From positions 229,001 to 293,000 of the forward strand of contig JAXCGZ010009438.1 of NCBI GenBank assembly GCA_037179515.1: a DNA stretch of 64,000 nt, written 5' to 3'. The position numbers and the translations under genes were made by a program. This document shows positions 46,034-59,554 of the stretch, piece by piece. Position 1 is the first letter of the stretch; each line of letters begins with the position of its first letter. This stretch comes from Halocaridina rubra. Lineage: Eukaryota; Arthropoda; Malacostraca; Decapoda; Atyidae. Below the pieces are notes generated by a model. That model saw only the letters and a list, made by a program, of their open reading frames with translations. It searched no databases and was not told the DNA's origin.

Positions 46034-47950
46034 AACTTAAGAACATAAAACTTAGGAAAAATTTACTATTCAGTAATGATAACTCTTGATACTTTATATC
46101 CTTTCCTGTTTTTTGGGGAATATACCTTGGCTAATTTCCCAGCTCTGTTCTCTGACAAATTGGCCTTTCTTATAGTACTTCAATATACTTTGGATATTAG
46201 ATGGCCTTCATGCTTTTATTACCCAGTTCCATGTACAGTATAATATGAATACTGAATACTATATTCAAGAAAAGAATAGATTCTTGTACAATTGAAAGTA
46301 TGCTATTATTTTTCCCTGCAGCTGGATTCATTGTAATAATACTTCATGCAGCTGAACTCATTGTTTTATAGGTAGTAAATATTATTTCCAAGGAAGGAAG
46401 GGATTAATATTATATTCAAGAAAAGAAAGAACTCTTAATATTACCAAAAGTAAGTTATAATTTTTTCCATGCAACTGGATTTATTCCGTCTTGTATGGTA
46501 ATGAATATTATGTTCACAACAGAAGGGATGTAAGTGAGAATAAGTTATAATTTTTCCCTGCAGCTGGATTCATTCTGTTTTATACAGTAGTATAGGTAGC
46601 AATAGATGTTTTATATGAAAGTATTATACAGTATAAAGTAATATAGAAGATTAGACGTATGTTTACTCAATAGTAATTCACTATGTGTAGCTGGTTTAAA
46701 TGTATGCCTCTCAGTTACTTACAGATGTGTCGGATTTAGTAATTTTGGTGGATAATGGAATGATTTTGATTCTGGTGATGAATTTTCAAGCTTTCTAGAT
46801 GAAGTGTTTGTGTTCTGTTGTCCTTCCCAATTAGGTCATGCTATAGGTTTTGGTTGATGACGTAACTTTGGCATATACATTGACCTGACCGTGTCTTCAA
46901 AAATATTATTTCATCATAAAAATAACATGAGGAAATGAAGTGACATATCATCTTTTTTAAGAGATTTTTTTTAATCTTTGCAAGTTTTTAGTAATTACTC
47001 AGTTTAAATTTATTGTACAAATTGTCCACATGTCAATGTATCGCATGTGATTTGGGAGTGAACTACATAGTTTTTTATTTTTCATTTATTTACTCTAACT
47101 AGCTGTTCAGTTGTATAAAAAATATACAGATCTATTATGCACACATATACCCATACATACATCCTAACTGTAATGTTCACGGTCTGACTGCATTTAACCT
47201 AGCAGTGCACTGTGGATGTAATACACAGCTTTTTAATCAATGTCATGAGCAGAAAACATGCAATACAATGGAATTAATGACAATGTCTTTGTATTTTAAT
47301 ATTGTAATATATATCCAGTATAGCACTGGTATTTTATGCATTCCTACTTTTCATATTGGAGTGACGGTTTCTGAAATTATTTTTATTCTGTATGTTGATA
47401 TGTAAGGTCTATCGTGTTAAAACATCCTGTGTTTATGTACACCGCCATGAAAGTATTTGTAAGCTTCATTACTGATATTCCATCTTTATTTTTAACTAGC
47501 ATTTCAGCACTTAAGTTGTATTTACGGTGATATTTCACCACCCTTTGTTAGCATATTCATGTGTATACATATGTATTCTTATGTATGTACTGCAGTTTCA
47601 TGCTTCCCTGGTTAGGAAATGATCATTTTATGTGTGACATATCATTGATCAGTTTATCCATTGCATTAATTCCCCAGCTTCAATCTGTCTGTGTACATTG
47701 CCATAACAGGGCCTATAGTAACATAAAACCAGGGTTATTTTTATACAAAACAAGCCAAACAAATCACACCAGCATAATAAGCCCTGAGATTAAATTGCTG
47801 TTTACTTATATTAGTGTTTTACAGGAGCAATGCACGCACACCTTGACTCATAGGCACAATATGTATCGTATATCTTAGCTCAACATGGGTCTTCCACTGT
47901 TAAAGCATACGCAGCGGTTTTGACAAGCATGCTCTTAGTTGACAATACTG
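46034..47950 (+). other. alpha-Cat: alpha-catenin 3' UTR and downstream sequence
   Basis: No canonical AATAAA lies close to the stop codon, so the 3' UTR may be long. Between 46290 and 46580 a repeated block (TTTTTCCCTGCAGCTGGATT, three variants) is present. A family B tail scrap occurs near 47668-47720. No other gene is recognised. Confidence 0.5.
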
Positions 47951-47955
47951 AGTTG

Positions 47956-48235
<280 letters not shown>

Positions 48236-48449
48236 TAATAATGTATGCTTATATTAGTACATTCCTAGCTCTGTTTGGCATTTTACAAAATGTTAATTAT
48301 TTTAACTTGCATATTATATGTTCATATTCAGGGCTGTATAAGGTTATTTTGACTCATATACCATTATTTACACTTTTTGTCTTTATTAATGACTTTACTT
48401 CAAATTTTATTTTATTCATATTAATTATACATTATTATTAAGAATTACA

Positions 48450-50313
48450 CATTCCATTTAATGAATAAACTTTAATACATAACAAAAATTTGGAATATTT
48501 TCACTGTAATAATACTCCAGTTTTGTATATTATGTTTTATGTCTGTCTTACAAATTCTAGATTTTGCAATAATACTGGCAACTTACAATGATTAATACAT
48601 GGTTAGTCTTGTACCTCATTACTGGCAAATTACTATTGTTTTTACATGGGTAATCCAATACCTCATCTTTCCACTTTTGAATCTTATAAGTAGAGATAAA
48701 TACCTTTGAATCTCAGGAGAGAAATCCTCCATTATGTGTCATGCTAATAATTTTATACAGGCTGGTCCAAAAATCTTGATATTGTAGAGGGTGGGCCAAA
48801 AGTCAACATTTAAATTTTTTTTTCCTTTTCCATACTTCAGGGGGAGTGATTACCTCACTGTAGGTATACATTTCCCTAATTCACGTTGGTATTAAACACT
48901 ATTTATCAACAAGAATGGCCTCAGGGAGGTAATCCCTCTCTCGGAAGAGTGAAAGAAAATAAAATATAAAAAATGTGACAATGTATCAGTGTAGTGGCAT
49001 AGTTGTCAGGTTTTTATCCCACTACTCAAAAAAGTTCTGCTGCTCCTACCTCTTTGACAGTTGGGGCCTTCTTGCTGTTCTCTTTTTCAATATGACTATA
49101 CTGAAAGCTTTATGCTATTAATTTTTGCTTGGATTAATAATATTTACTTAAAATTTTACTTACTATACATTTTAATGATAATTTATTTACAAATACCCTT
49201 TCCCTTTCAAGAAGCAGCTTGACATTTAACGTAAAAATTTAAATATTTCTACTATAATATCCAGACCTAAAGTGTATAGTATTATTGTAAAGTCAATAAT
49301 TGGAGAATTTTGTTAATTACATTTATGTCAATTGTATTTGAAATTTCAAAATATTAGTAACTTACATTTATTATTACATGTTTTATACTGTACCTCTTCT
49401 TACCATTTATGAATCTCATCATTAGAAAAAAATACATTCGAATCTCGGGGGAGGGAGAAATTCTCCATAGGCCTATGTGTTTTGAATATAATATTGTACT
49501 TCAATAATAGTGGTTAAGGTGGCAGCCATGCTTCTATATTATTTTTGCAGTTGTGACAACCCTCCTATCTGTAATAAGATAGGATGTTATGGAAAGGACT
49601 TTTTTCTTAATAAACTATTTTCTAAAATCCAATTTTCTTGGTACAGGTGTTTCTGCAGATCATGACTTATGTATACAATACCATACATACAGTGAATATG
49701 AAATGTATATACTGTACAACATACATGAATAAAAATGTAGTTTTAAAAAAGTTTGATTCCAAGTACTATAAATACTCCGCATATGACATGTCTAATATTG
49801 TCCTTTGAGATTCAAGCAATGTTTTTTTCATGTAATGTAAGTAGGTGCCAAATTACAAGATCTTTAAATACATTGTTAGTTTTTCCTTCAGTTCCTGTGT
49901 AAGTGATATATTTTTAAATGAATTTTGAATATGCAAGGCATTAAAATATCTAAATTCTTGTCTGACATACATAGTACACTATTATTAAGCTAAAATAAAG
50001 TTTTCTAGTATCTTTAAATTTTGGTAATACCAACAGTAAGCTATATACATATTAAAGGTCCCTCTTAAAATCAAAGACAACTGAGTAAGAAACTAACTGG
50101 AATGTAAAATGGCATGTGCAAAAAATAACTCTTCAATTATCACTCCACATACTATGTGCATTGTATATAAGTATATACAGCTTGAGTTACAACAATAATT
50201 TATTTAAGAATTTATTATTCAGAATTTATTTAAGATATGTGCATAAATACTGATATATAGTTTTTGTGAATAAAGCAGTAGTGTTTGAAGTCGGAATATA
50301 ATTACTTTTCTTT
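48450..50313. other. AT-rich intergenic sequence, nothing recognised
   Basis: Long run without microsatellites or recognised repeats. Isolated AATAAA hexamers near 48463 and 49728 could be distal polyadenylation signals of alpha-catenin, but this cannot be judged from sequence alone. Confidence 0.5.
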
Positions 50314-52023
<1,710 letters not shown>

Positions 52024-52300
52024 CGCCCATTGTGATACTACAGCTGAAGGTTTTTTGAACTTAAATAGGTCTGTCTAGGGCAGTTCGATGTTAAGTCTTC
52101 CTTCAGTTACGGTTCTTTTTCTATGCCTACAGCTACACTGAATATTCTTGGATATTCATCACATCTTTTATTATCCCTTCACATCTGACAAGTCATTACA
52201 CTCTCCATCTCTGTTTCTCTTTATGTATTTTTCGTGCCCAGGCCCGATGAGGGCTGTTTTATTTTATAATTTTTTTCGGCCCGTCCTGGTGTCGCCAAAA
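52024..52300 (+). repeat. Interspersed repeat (inverted relative to 8735-9010)
   Basis: CTACAGCTACACTGAATATT, CTTTCACATCTGACAAGTCA-like text and GTGCCCAGGCCCGATGAGGG, ending in CGTCCTGGTGTCGCC followed by an A-run. It separates the two tRNA-satellite blocks. Confidence 0.7.
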
Positions 52301-52303
52301 AAA

Positions 52304-52392
<89 letters not shown>

Positions 52393-52558
52393 GTGGGGCT
52401 TTATTATTATTATTTTTATTATCGTTAGAGACAAAGGAAATATTAAACTATAGCACTTTTCATTTCTCTCTCACACTTATCATTATTAGTATTATTTATA
52501 TTACTATGTTACAATAAGCTGATGGTAGCCCAGAAAGAAATGAAAAGTGCTATAGTCT

Positions 52559-52644
<86 letters not shown>
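52297..52644. repeat. Poly(A) and two (AT)n microsatellites
   Basis: A-run at 52297-52320, AT units at 52321-52390 and 52567-52644. The unique-looking middle contains an inverted pair (TTAAACTATAGCACTTTTCA and TGAAAAGTGCTATAGTCTAA). Confidence 0.93.
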
Positions 52645-52646
<2 letters not shown>

Positions 52647-53287
52647 AATAAGCACATTACATATGTGAAAACATGAATCATTTTTTTACCCCGACCGGGA
52701 CTCGAACCTAGGACTTATGATTACTAAGTCAAGGCGCTACCACTACACCACAGAAGGTTAAAAGGAATCCAACCTTATAGCTTATATCTGCTATACTTAG
52801 GAATGAACACATTCTAACTGAATGCCACTATGTTCATATTACAGATTCCCCAACCTCACTCGTGGCTTCATTTTAGCATTTAATTCAATTCCCAATCTCA
52901 TTCGGGCCATGAAATTATCAAATAAGCACATTACATATGTGAAAACATGAATCATTTTTTACCCCGACCGGGACTCGAACCTAGGACATATGATTACTAA
53001 GTCAAGGCGCTACCACTACACCACAGAAGGTTAAAAGGAATCCAACCTTATAGCTTATATCTGCTATACTTAGGAATGAACGCATTCTAACTGAATGCCA
53101 CTATGTTCATATTACAGATTCCCCAACCTCACTTGTGGCTTCATTTTAGCATTTAATTCAATTCCCAATCTCATTCGGGCCATGAAATTATCAAATAAGC
53201 ACATTACATATGTGAAAATATGAATCAATTTTTACCCCGACCGGGACTCGAACCTAGGACTTATGATTACTAAGTCAAGGCGCTACC
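52645..53287 (-). repeat. 273-bp tRNA-containing satellite, inverted block
   Basis: Reverse-complement units with ACCCCGACCGGGACTCGAAC at 52688, 52961 and 53234, again 273 bp apart. The third unit is cut within its tRNA-like D arm at GGCGCTACC, where it joins the direct block. Confidence 0.95.
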
Positions 53288-53919
53288 TTCTGTGGTGTAG
53301 TGGTAGCGCCTTGACTTAGTAATCATAAGTCCTAGGTTCGAGTCCCGGTCGGGGTAAAAAATGATTCATGTTTTCACATATGTAATGTGCTTATTTGATA
53401 ATTTCATGGCCCGAATGAGATTGGGAATTGAATTAAATGCTAAAATGAAGCCACGAGTGAGGTTGGGGAATCTGTAATATGAACATAGCGGCATTCAGTT
53501 AGAATGCGTTCATTCCTAAGTATAGCAGATATAAGCTATAAGGTTGGATTCCTTTTAACCTTCTGTGGTGTAGTGGTAGCGCCTTGACTTAGTAATCATA
53601 AGTCCTAGGTTCGAGTCCCGGTCGGGGTAAAAAAAAATTATTCATGTTTTCACATATGTAATGTGCTTATTTGATAATTTCATGGCCCGAATGAGATTGG
53701 GAATTGAATTAAATGCTAAAATGAAGCCAGGAGTGAGGTTGGGGAATCTGTAATATGAACATAGTGGCATTCAGTTAGAATGCGTTCATTCCTAAGTATA
53801 GCAGATATAAGCTATAAGGTTGGATTCCTTTTAACCTTCTGTGGTGTAGTGGTAGCGCCTTGACTTAGTAATCATAAGTCCTAGGTTCGAGTCCCGGTCG
53901 GGGTAAAAAAAAAAAATGA

Positions 53920-53924
<5 letters not shown>
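53285..53924 (+). repeat. 273-bp tRNA-containing satellite, second direct block
   Basis: TTCTGTGGTGTAG at 53288, 53561 and 53837 (spacings 273 and 276, the latter from extra A residues after GGGGTA). As with the first array it ends at GATTCAT and passes into (AT)n. Confidence 0.95.

Positions 53925-54001
<77 letters not shown>
53923..54001. repeat. (AT)n microsatellite
   Basis: About 39 units, in the same relation to the satellite end as the run at 51906. Confidence 0.97.
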
Positions 54002-54005
<4 letters not shown>

Positions 54006-54486
54006 TTACACGTGTTTAGAGTACGCGAAATTGGAATAACGTGTGTCATTAGTAAAAATAAAAAAAATACAAATACAAGAATAGCTTGGGTGGTTATCCT
54101 CAAGAATGCCTGGCGTTGTGTGTTTGTTCAAGCGCTTGGTATCCACATTCCTGCCAACGTGCGCTTGTGTGTCAGTAAGAAGCATGCACCCCAACCATGA
54201 CTATGGGTCAGTTCTCCCACTCCTTTCCCCCTTGCTCCTCCCTCTCCTACCACTTAAGTCAACTGCTCACTGCCGCTACACACCTGTCCCAGTATGCCTG
54301 TTGTCTACCGTATATGGAGTGAGTTAATTTGTTTATTTTTTTTTTATCTATATCTTTAATATTTATTTTTAAGCTTGCTTATATACGTAGTCCAGCTTGC
54401 TTATGTACGTTTAAAATGTGTTTAACTAGCTTAGTTCTTTAGCATTGTGTATTTATACACACTTGTGGAACATAATCATGCCTATT
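54002..54486. other. Intergenic sequence, nothing recognised
   Basis: Unique-looking sequence between the satellite and the Tigger element. Short open frames only. Confidence 0.5.
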
Positions 54487-55371
54487 TACAGTGTTACCCC
54501 GGTTATTCGCGCTTCTTGGTTCGCGGTCTCACTCTATCGCGGTTTTTTTTTTTATAAATTATTATTTTATTTTATGGGTATACGCAAAAATATTAAAATA
54601 TTGAACAAAATAAATTTTCAGTATTTTCATTTTTATTGAAAAAAAAATTTTCATTATTTAATTGATAAAAAAAAAATTATTTCCCAGCCTACGAATAATA
54701 AAACAGTAAAAAAATAGTAAAAAACATAAATTTAGATATACGTACGTACAGTATAACTCACAGTACAGGGTATTGCATCATGCAACACAGTGTCCAATAG
54801 CGTACAATGCATTGGGGTCACAGCTATGTGAGCTAGCATATATATTTATATTTCCAGTAGTTTCATGATTTTATTGATAAAAAAAAACGTATTTCTTAGC
54901 CTAAGAATAATAAAACAGCAAAAAATAGTAAATAGTATTGCACCACGTAAAATACGACACCAGTATCAGTGTTTCGGAAAATGCAAAGGCTCTCACCTAC
55001 GTGACCTAGTGAATATTAAAATAATAAAACAGTAAAAACTAATAAAAAACATAAAGTACTAACAGTATTTCACCATGTAAAATACGATACCGCTATCAAC
55101 GTTTCGGAAATGAAAAGGCTCTCACCTACGTGAGATAGTTCATGGAATCCTATTGGCTGAAAGGTCGGGAGACAACGAATCACAGAATTGTTTTTCAATA
55201 TTTTCTGTATCATGGGGTCTGATTGGCTTTTTCATTGCAGTTTGCTTTTCCCTCCAATTTCCAATGTGCCGCCTCACTCGCTCAGTCTAACTCTCGTGTG
55301 CGCCGTTCTCGTTGTGATTACTAATATGTTTTGCTTGTGATTTTTTGTACTCGCATATTTTAACCTTTGCA

Positions 55372-57087
55372 ATGCCTCCCAAGCATCCTTCATCTTCTAA
55401 GGCTTCTTGTAGTGAGCCTAAGCGGCAAAGGAAAATGTTAACCATTGTAGATAAAGTGAAACTCTTAGATATGTTGAAAGAAGGAAAAAAGTTTGTGGAT
55501 GTCGGCCGCTATTTTGGCCTCAATGAATCTACTGTGCGTTATATAAAAAAGGACGAGGCAAAGATCAGGAAAACAGCGAGCATTTCTTTTAATAACTCGG
55601 CGAAGAGGCTCGTATCACCCCGCAATAAGGCAGTAGTGCGCATGGAAGCTGCTTTGGCCCTGTGGATTGCTGATTGCAGAAAGAAAAAGATCAGCTTAGA
55701 CACCAATATCATACAAACAAAGGCGAAGAAGCTGTACGAGACATTCGCTGCAAATGAACCCGATGACGACGGTGGCGACCGTGGAGAGGAGGGGAGAGAA
55801 GAAGATATCGACGACCCACAACTAGGACCCTCCAGCGAGTCTCCATCGAGGATACAACTGTTCGTTGCTAGCAGGGGATGGTTCTTCAGATTTCAAAAAT
55901 GCTATGGCCTAAAGAGCATTTCAGTTTATGGCGAGGCTGCCTCTGCAGATACAGCTGCCGCAGAAAATTACGTCAAGAATGACTTCAAGAAAATTATCGC
56001 CGTAGGGGAATATGTTCCTGAGCAAGTCTCCAACATGGATGAGACTGGGTTATTTTGGAAGAGAATGCCATCTCGCACTTTTCTCTTCAAGGAAGAAGCT
56101 AAAGCCCCGGGATTTAAAGCGCACAAAGATCGTGTTACCCTCATCATGTGCGGGAATGCTGCAGGCTTCATGTTAAAGCCCGGGCTTATCTACAAGTCAA
56201 AGAACCCTAGGGCTTTGAAGAACAAGAATAAGAATCTGCTGCCAGTGTATTGGATGCATAACCCCAAGGCCTGGATCACGAAAAGCCTCACATTGAACTG
56301 GTTTCACCAATGCTTTATCCCTCAGGTAAAACTTTATCTTATGGAAAAAGGCCTTGAATTTAAAGTCCTTCTTTTGATGGATAATGCTGGTGGCCACGCA
56401 ACCAAGCTCCAATATGACGGTGTTCAAGTTGAGTTCCTGCCACCGAATACGACGTCACTGATTCAGCCTATGGATCAAGGCGTTATTCGTGCGTTCAAGG
56501 CCCTATACACACGAAATGCCCTGGCGAACCTAGTTGATTCCATGGATTCGGACAAAGAGAATATTCAGAAAGCAATCAAAGAGCTAAAGTCGGCCACAAT
56601 CAATGCCAGCTGGAAGAAATTGTGGCCCGAAATCATCCACGACTACAAGGGATTTGCTCCTGTCGAGGTGCAGAAGGCGGCAGTTGCGAAAGCTGTGAAG
56701 TTGGCTGCATTGCTAGGAGGAGAAGGCTTTAAAGATATGACTCCCGAAGATGTGAATGAACTGATTGACTGCCACTCGCAGCCTTTGAGTGATGAAGACT
56801 TGGATGAAATGACGAAATCAGCGAGCGAAGAAGAGGAAGAACTTGAGGAATCGCACGAACCAACTGAAGAACCTGGCCTTACACTCGAACGTTTGGCGGC
56901 CATGTATGAACATTACAATGCACTCCAACAACTCTCGCAGGAACATGACGAAAATATGGTTCGTTCGGTGACCTGTAATTTTCTCGACGATGCCATGACT
57001 CCTTACCATGCCATGTTCCAACAAATGAAGAAACAACAACAGCAACTCCCCATTACCATGTTCTTCCCCCCCAAAAAGCAGCCGTAA
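55372..57087 (+). CDS. Tigger-like transposase (pogo/CENP-B-like, DDE_1)
   Basis: 571-aa protein starting MPPKHPSSSKASC at the first in-frame ATG; the open frame extends upstream only from a TTG. Residues about 20-75 form the psq-type helix-turn-helix (MLTIVDKVKLLDMLKEGKKF, GRYFGLNESTVRYIKKDE). Residues 85-190 fit the CENP-B/Tc5-type second DNA-binding domain, with an acidic insertion at 128-150. Residues 215-400 are the DDE_1 catalytic domain: NMDETGLFW with D223, LLMDNAGGHA with D337 and QPMDQGVIRAF with D368. The acidic C-terminal region near 490-520 (SASEEEEELEES) and a final QQMKKQQQQLP complete it. No stop or frameshift is present, so an active enzyme is possible. It would bind the element ends and cut and paste at TA. 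Confidence 0.95.
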   Translation: MPPKHPSSSKASCSEPKRQRKMLTIVDKVKLLDMLKEGKKFVDVGRYFGLNESTVRYIKKDEAKIRKTASISFNNSAKRLVSPRNKAVVRMEAALALWIADCRKKKISLDTNIIQTKAKKLYETFAANEPDDDGGDRGEEGREEDIDDPQLGPSSESPSRIQLFVASRGWFFRFQKCYGLKSISVYGEAASADTAAAENYVKNDFKKIIAVGEYVPEQVSNMDETGLFWKRMPSRTFLFKEEAKAPGFKAHKDRVTLIMCGNAAGFMLKPGLIYKSKNPRALKNKNKNLLPVYWMHNPKAWITKSLTLNWFHQCFIPQVKLYLMEKGLEFKVLLLMDNAGGHATKLQYDGVQVEFLPPNTTSLIQPMDQGVIRAFKALYTRNALANLVDSMDSDKENIQKAIKELKSATINASWKKLWPEIIHDYKGFAPVEVQKAAVAKAVKLAALLGGEGFKDMTPEDVNELIDCHSQPLSDEDLDEMTKSASEEEEELEESHEPTEEPGLTLERLAAMYEHYNALQQLSQEHDENMVRSVTCNFLDDAMTPYHAMFQQMKKQQQQLPITMFFPPKKQP

Positions 57088-57129
57088 AGCTTTTATTGGC
57101 TGTGAAATAATTTCCTCCGGGGTCGAGAA

Positions 57130-57620
57130 TGATGATCATCACCTCATTCACGGTAAGTTTACCTATCATGTACAAATGTATGTCACGTCATTATCACCTC
57201 ATTCACCGTAATTTTATCTATCACTTTCATAAAAATTTACGTTACTTGCTGTTATTTATAATGTAAAGGGTGTTTTTTTAACAGTGCAGGGAGGGTTTAT
57301 ACAGTACGTAAACGAAAAAATAATTGTAAATGAGTATGTATGTCACGTCATCATCACATTCACGGTAAGTTTTCCTATCACTTTCATAAAAATTTACGTT
57401 GCTTGCTGTTATCTATAATGTTAAGGGTGTTTTTTTTAACAGTGCAAGGAGGGTTTATACAGTACGTAAATGAAAAAATAATTGTAAATGAGTATGTATG
57501 TCACGTCATTATCACCTCATTCACCGTAATTTTATCTATCACTTTCATAAAAATTTACGTTGCTTGCTGTTATTTATAATGTAAAGGGTGTTTTTTAACA
57601 GTGCAGGGAGGGTTTATGCA
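57130..57620. repeat. Subterminal tandem repeats of the Tigger element
   Basis: Three units of 157-161 bp containing TCACTTTCATAAAAATTTAC (57221, 57378, 57539), a GGGTGTTTTTTTAACAGTGC segment and GAGGGTTTAT.CAGT. Confidence 0.88.
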
Positions 57621-57741
57621 GTGTAAACGTAAAAATATATTAAAATATCTATGTACATATAGGCGGATCCTACTTCGCGGATTTCCTGGTTCGCGGCTGG
57701 TCCCGGAACCGAACTACCGCGATAAGTGAGGCAACACTGTA

Positions 57742-59030
57742 CATTACTCCTTATAAATACATGCAATTTAATTTATGCAAAATTTGAATTACACGTGCCC
57801 TCTGTGAACCTATCCTTGTATGTGGGTATACTTAAGAATGAATCTTTCTTTCTCCCTCACACATTCGCCAAGTAAAAATGTCCGATTTCTTATATTTGCA
57901 GTGTAGAGGTACTTTCCACTGCCACACTGGATGTTGAGCTTAATGTAGTGCTTGATTAAAAGTATTAGTCCTCTTCTCTTCATAATGTAATTGTTAACAC
58001 TAAAGACCCATTGCAGGGAACAACAGACAATCGGATTAATGGACCAAGGTCCCCCCCATTAGTCCGTTAAATCATGGATTGAGCATACAGATGCTCCCCA
58101 ACTTACAAATGAGTTAAAGAATGAACTTTATTTTCCTTCGTGAATGAAAAAAAAATCATACTTAAGAACAAACCACTAAGATTCTTATACTTTAGGGAAG
58201 ATATGAGTATACAATGAAGAACTCTTCAGAAGCAGATGTAATGAACAAGAAAATCCTTCAAGATATATGTAGAGGGTAGATTGATAGACAGCTTTGGACC
58301 CTTTACATATTTATTAATATCAACCAGAACACAATTTAATAACCTCTATTTGTAGTTTATCTAATTTTCAAGATTATAGCATTATTAATATTCCTTGGTC
58401 TAAACATTATTTTATCTTGTTACTCTATCGACCATGCTGCACGAAATCTTATTGAAGAATAAAATGGCAGGCTTACTCATCAAAATATAAACAAAAAACA
58501 GGTGAGACAAAAAGTATACTATACATTTTGTTGCAAAGAAATCGTATATCTTACGTGAGAAATCTAAATGAAATATATATTCTCTACACATACATCAATT
58601 TTAACGAGTTTCTTTTCAAATAAGTTTATGAGAAAACTGTTAATGATTCCTACATAAAAATCAAAACTATTCTTTAATAAATTCTTAGTTTAAAACAGTG
58701 CAGCATCAGGCCGCAACCATCCCATAAGGGGGACGGCTGAATCAACGAACACTTTCAGGGAAATCTTGTATCACTCCTGTTAGCCACTTAACAGTTCTTA
58801 CCTTCCTGCCTTACCAACTAGGATATGAAATCTTATAAGGATATCTTGGTTTTCCTGAGAGAAAAAAAAACAAGAAAATATATCTTAGTACTTGCTAAAC
58901 AAATTGGCACAGACAACTTTTCATACTGTACTCATTTCTTATCAATCCTGATAAAACAATTCTAATAAACTCATATATTTTTTTGTATATAAAGGAAGCA
59001 TAAGACTCAAAATCTTTGTAAAGCATATTT
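57742..59030. other. Intergenic sequence; one Tigger-type MITE end near 58088
   Basis: TACAGATGCTCCCCAACTTA at about 58086 matches the MITE ends at 16763 and 27551. Otherwise AT-rich with nothing recognised. Confidence 0.45.
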
Positions 59031-59035
59031 CCATT

Positions 59036-59190
59036 CTCTTGTAGCTCGGTGGAAGAATGCGCAAATCAGGAAGCGACTAAAGTGGGTTCAATCCCACTGT
59101 TGAGCATCAGGAAGAGCTCGCAGCCTTAATTCCCCAACTTCCAACATGTCTGCGCCCACCCTCATATGAATGGAGACTAATTGTGACACA
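59036..59190 (+). mobile_element. tRNA-derived SINE, family B
   Basis: CTTGTAGCTCGGTGGAAGAA head, GGGTTCAATCCCACTG B-box-like element, CAGCCTTAATTCCCCAACTT body and TGGAGACTAATTGTGACACA end. Confidence 0.78.
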
Positions 59191-59554
59191 AAACAGTGCA
59201 TTAGAGTTCCAGTCTCTAGCAATGTTTGCTGACTTCCACAATCTATACCATCAGGTTTTTCTTGTGCTCTGTCTTATACATTTTGTTAAAAGTAAGACAA
59301 TTCAGGCAAATTTAGGAACTAATTTCTTACACTGGACTGAAACTGGTATTTGAAAGTGGATATCAAGTCTTAGACAGTTTTTGTTCTTTAAGCTGTGTAG
59401 CAGCTTAGAAAAGTCTGTTGTGAGTATAACAGTATTTTAGGATGTGACCACATCAAAGAATCTACTCCGTTTCCTAGATAAGTTGACAATTGTAAGAACT
59501 CAATGGTAAAGCTCCCCTTTATTCACCACTACCCTCCCTGATTTTTTTTCTTTT

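Larger units (their letters stand above)
54489..57739 (+). mobile_element. Complete Tigger/pogo DNA transposon
   Basis: A 3251-bp element beginning CAGTGTTACCCCGGTTATTC and ending in GATAAGTGAGGCAACACTG, so both ends start CAGTGTTRCC when read inward. It is flanked by TA on each side (54487-54488 and 57740-57741). Subterminal GGTTCGCGG motifs occur near both ends (54528-54536 and 57690-57698). It contains one long transposase frame, and near the right end three tandem copies of a 157-161-bp unit. Complete ends together with an uninterrupted frame suggest recent insertion. Confidence 0.93.

Noticed and set aside
55345..55371. Upstream start of the Tigger transposase nine codons earlier
   Set aside because: The upstream codon is TTG; the first ATG in frame is at 55372 and gives the MPPK start usual for this family.
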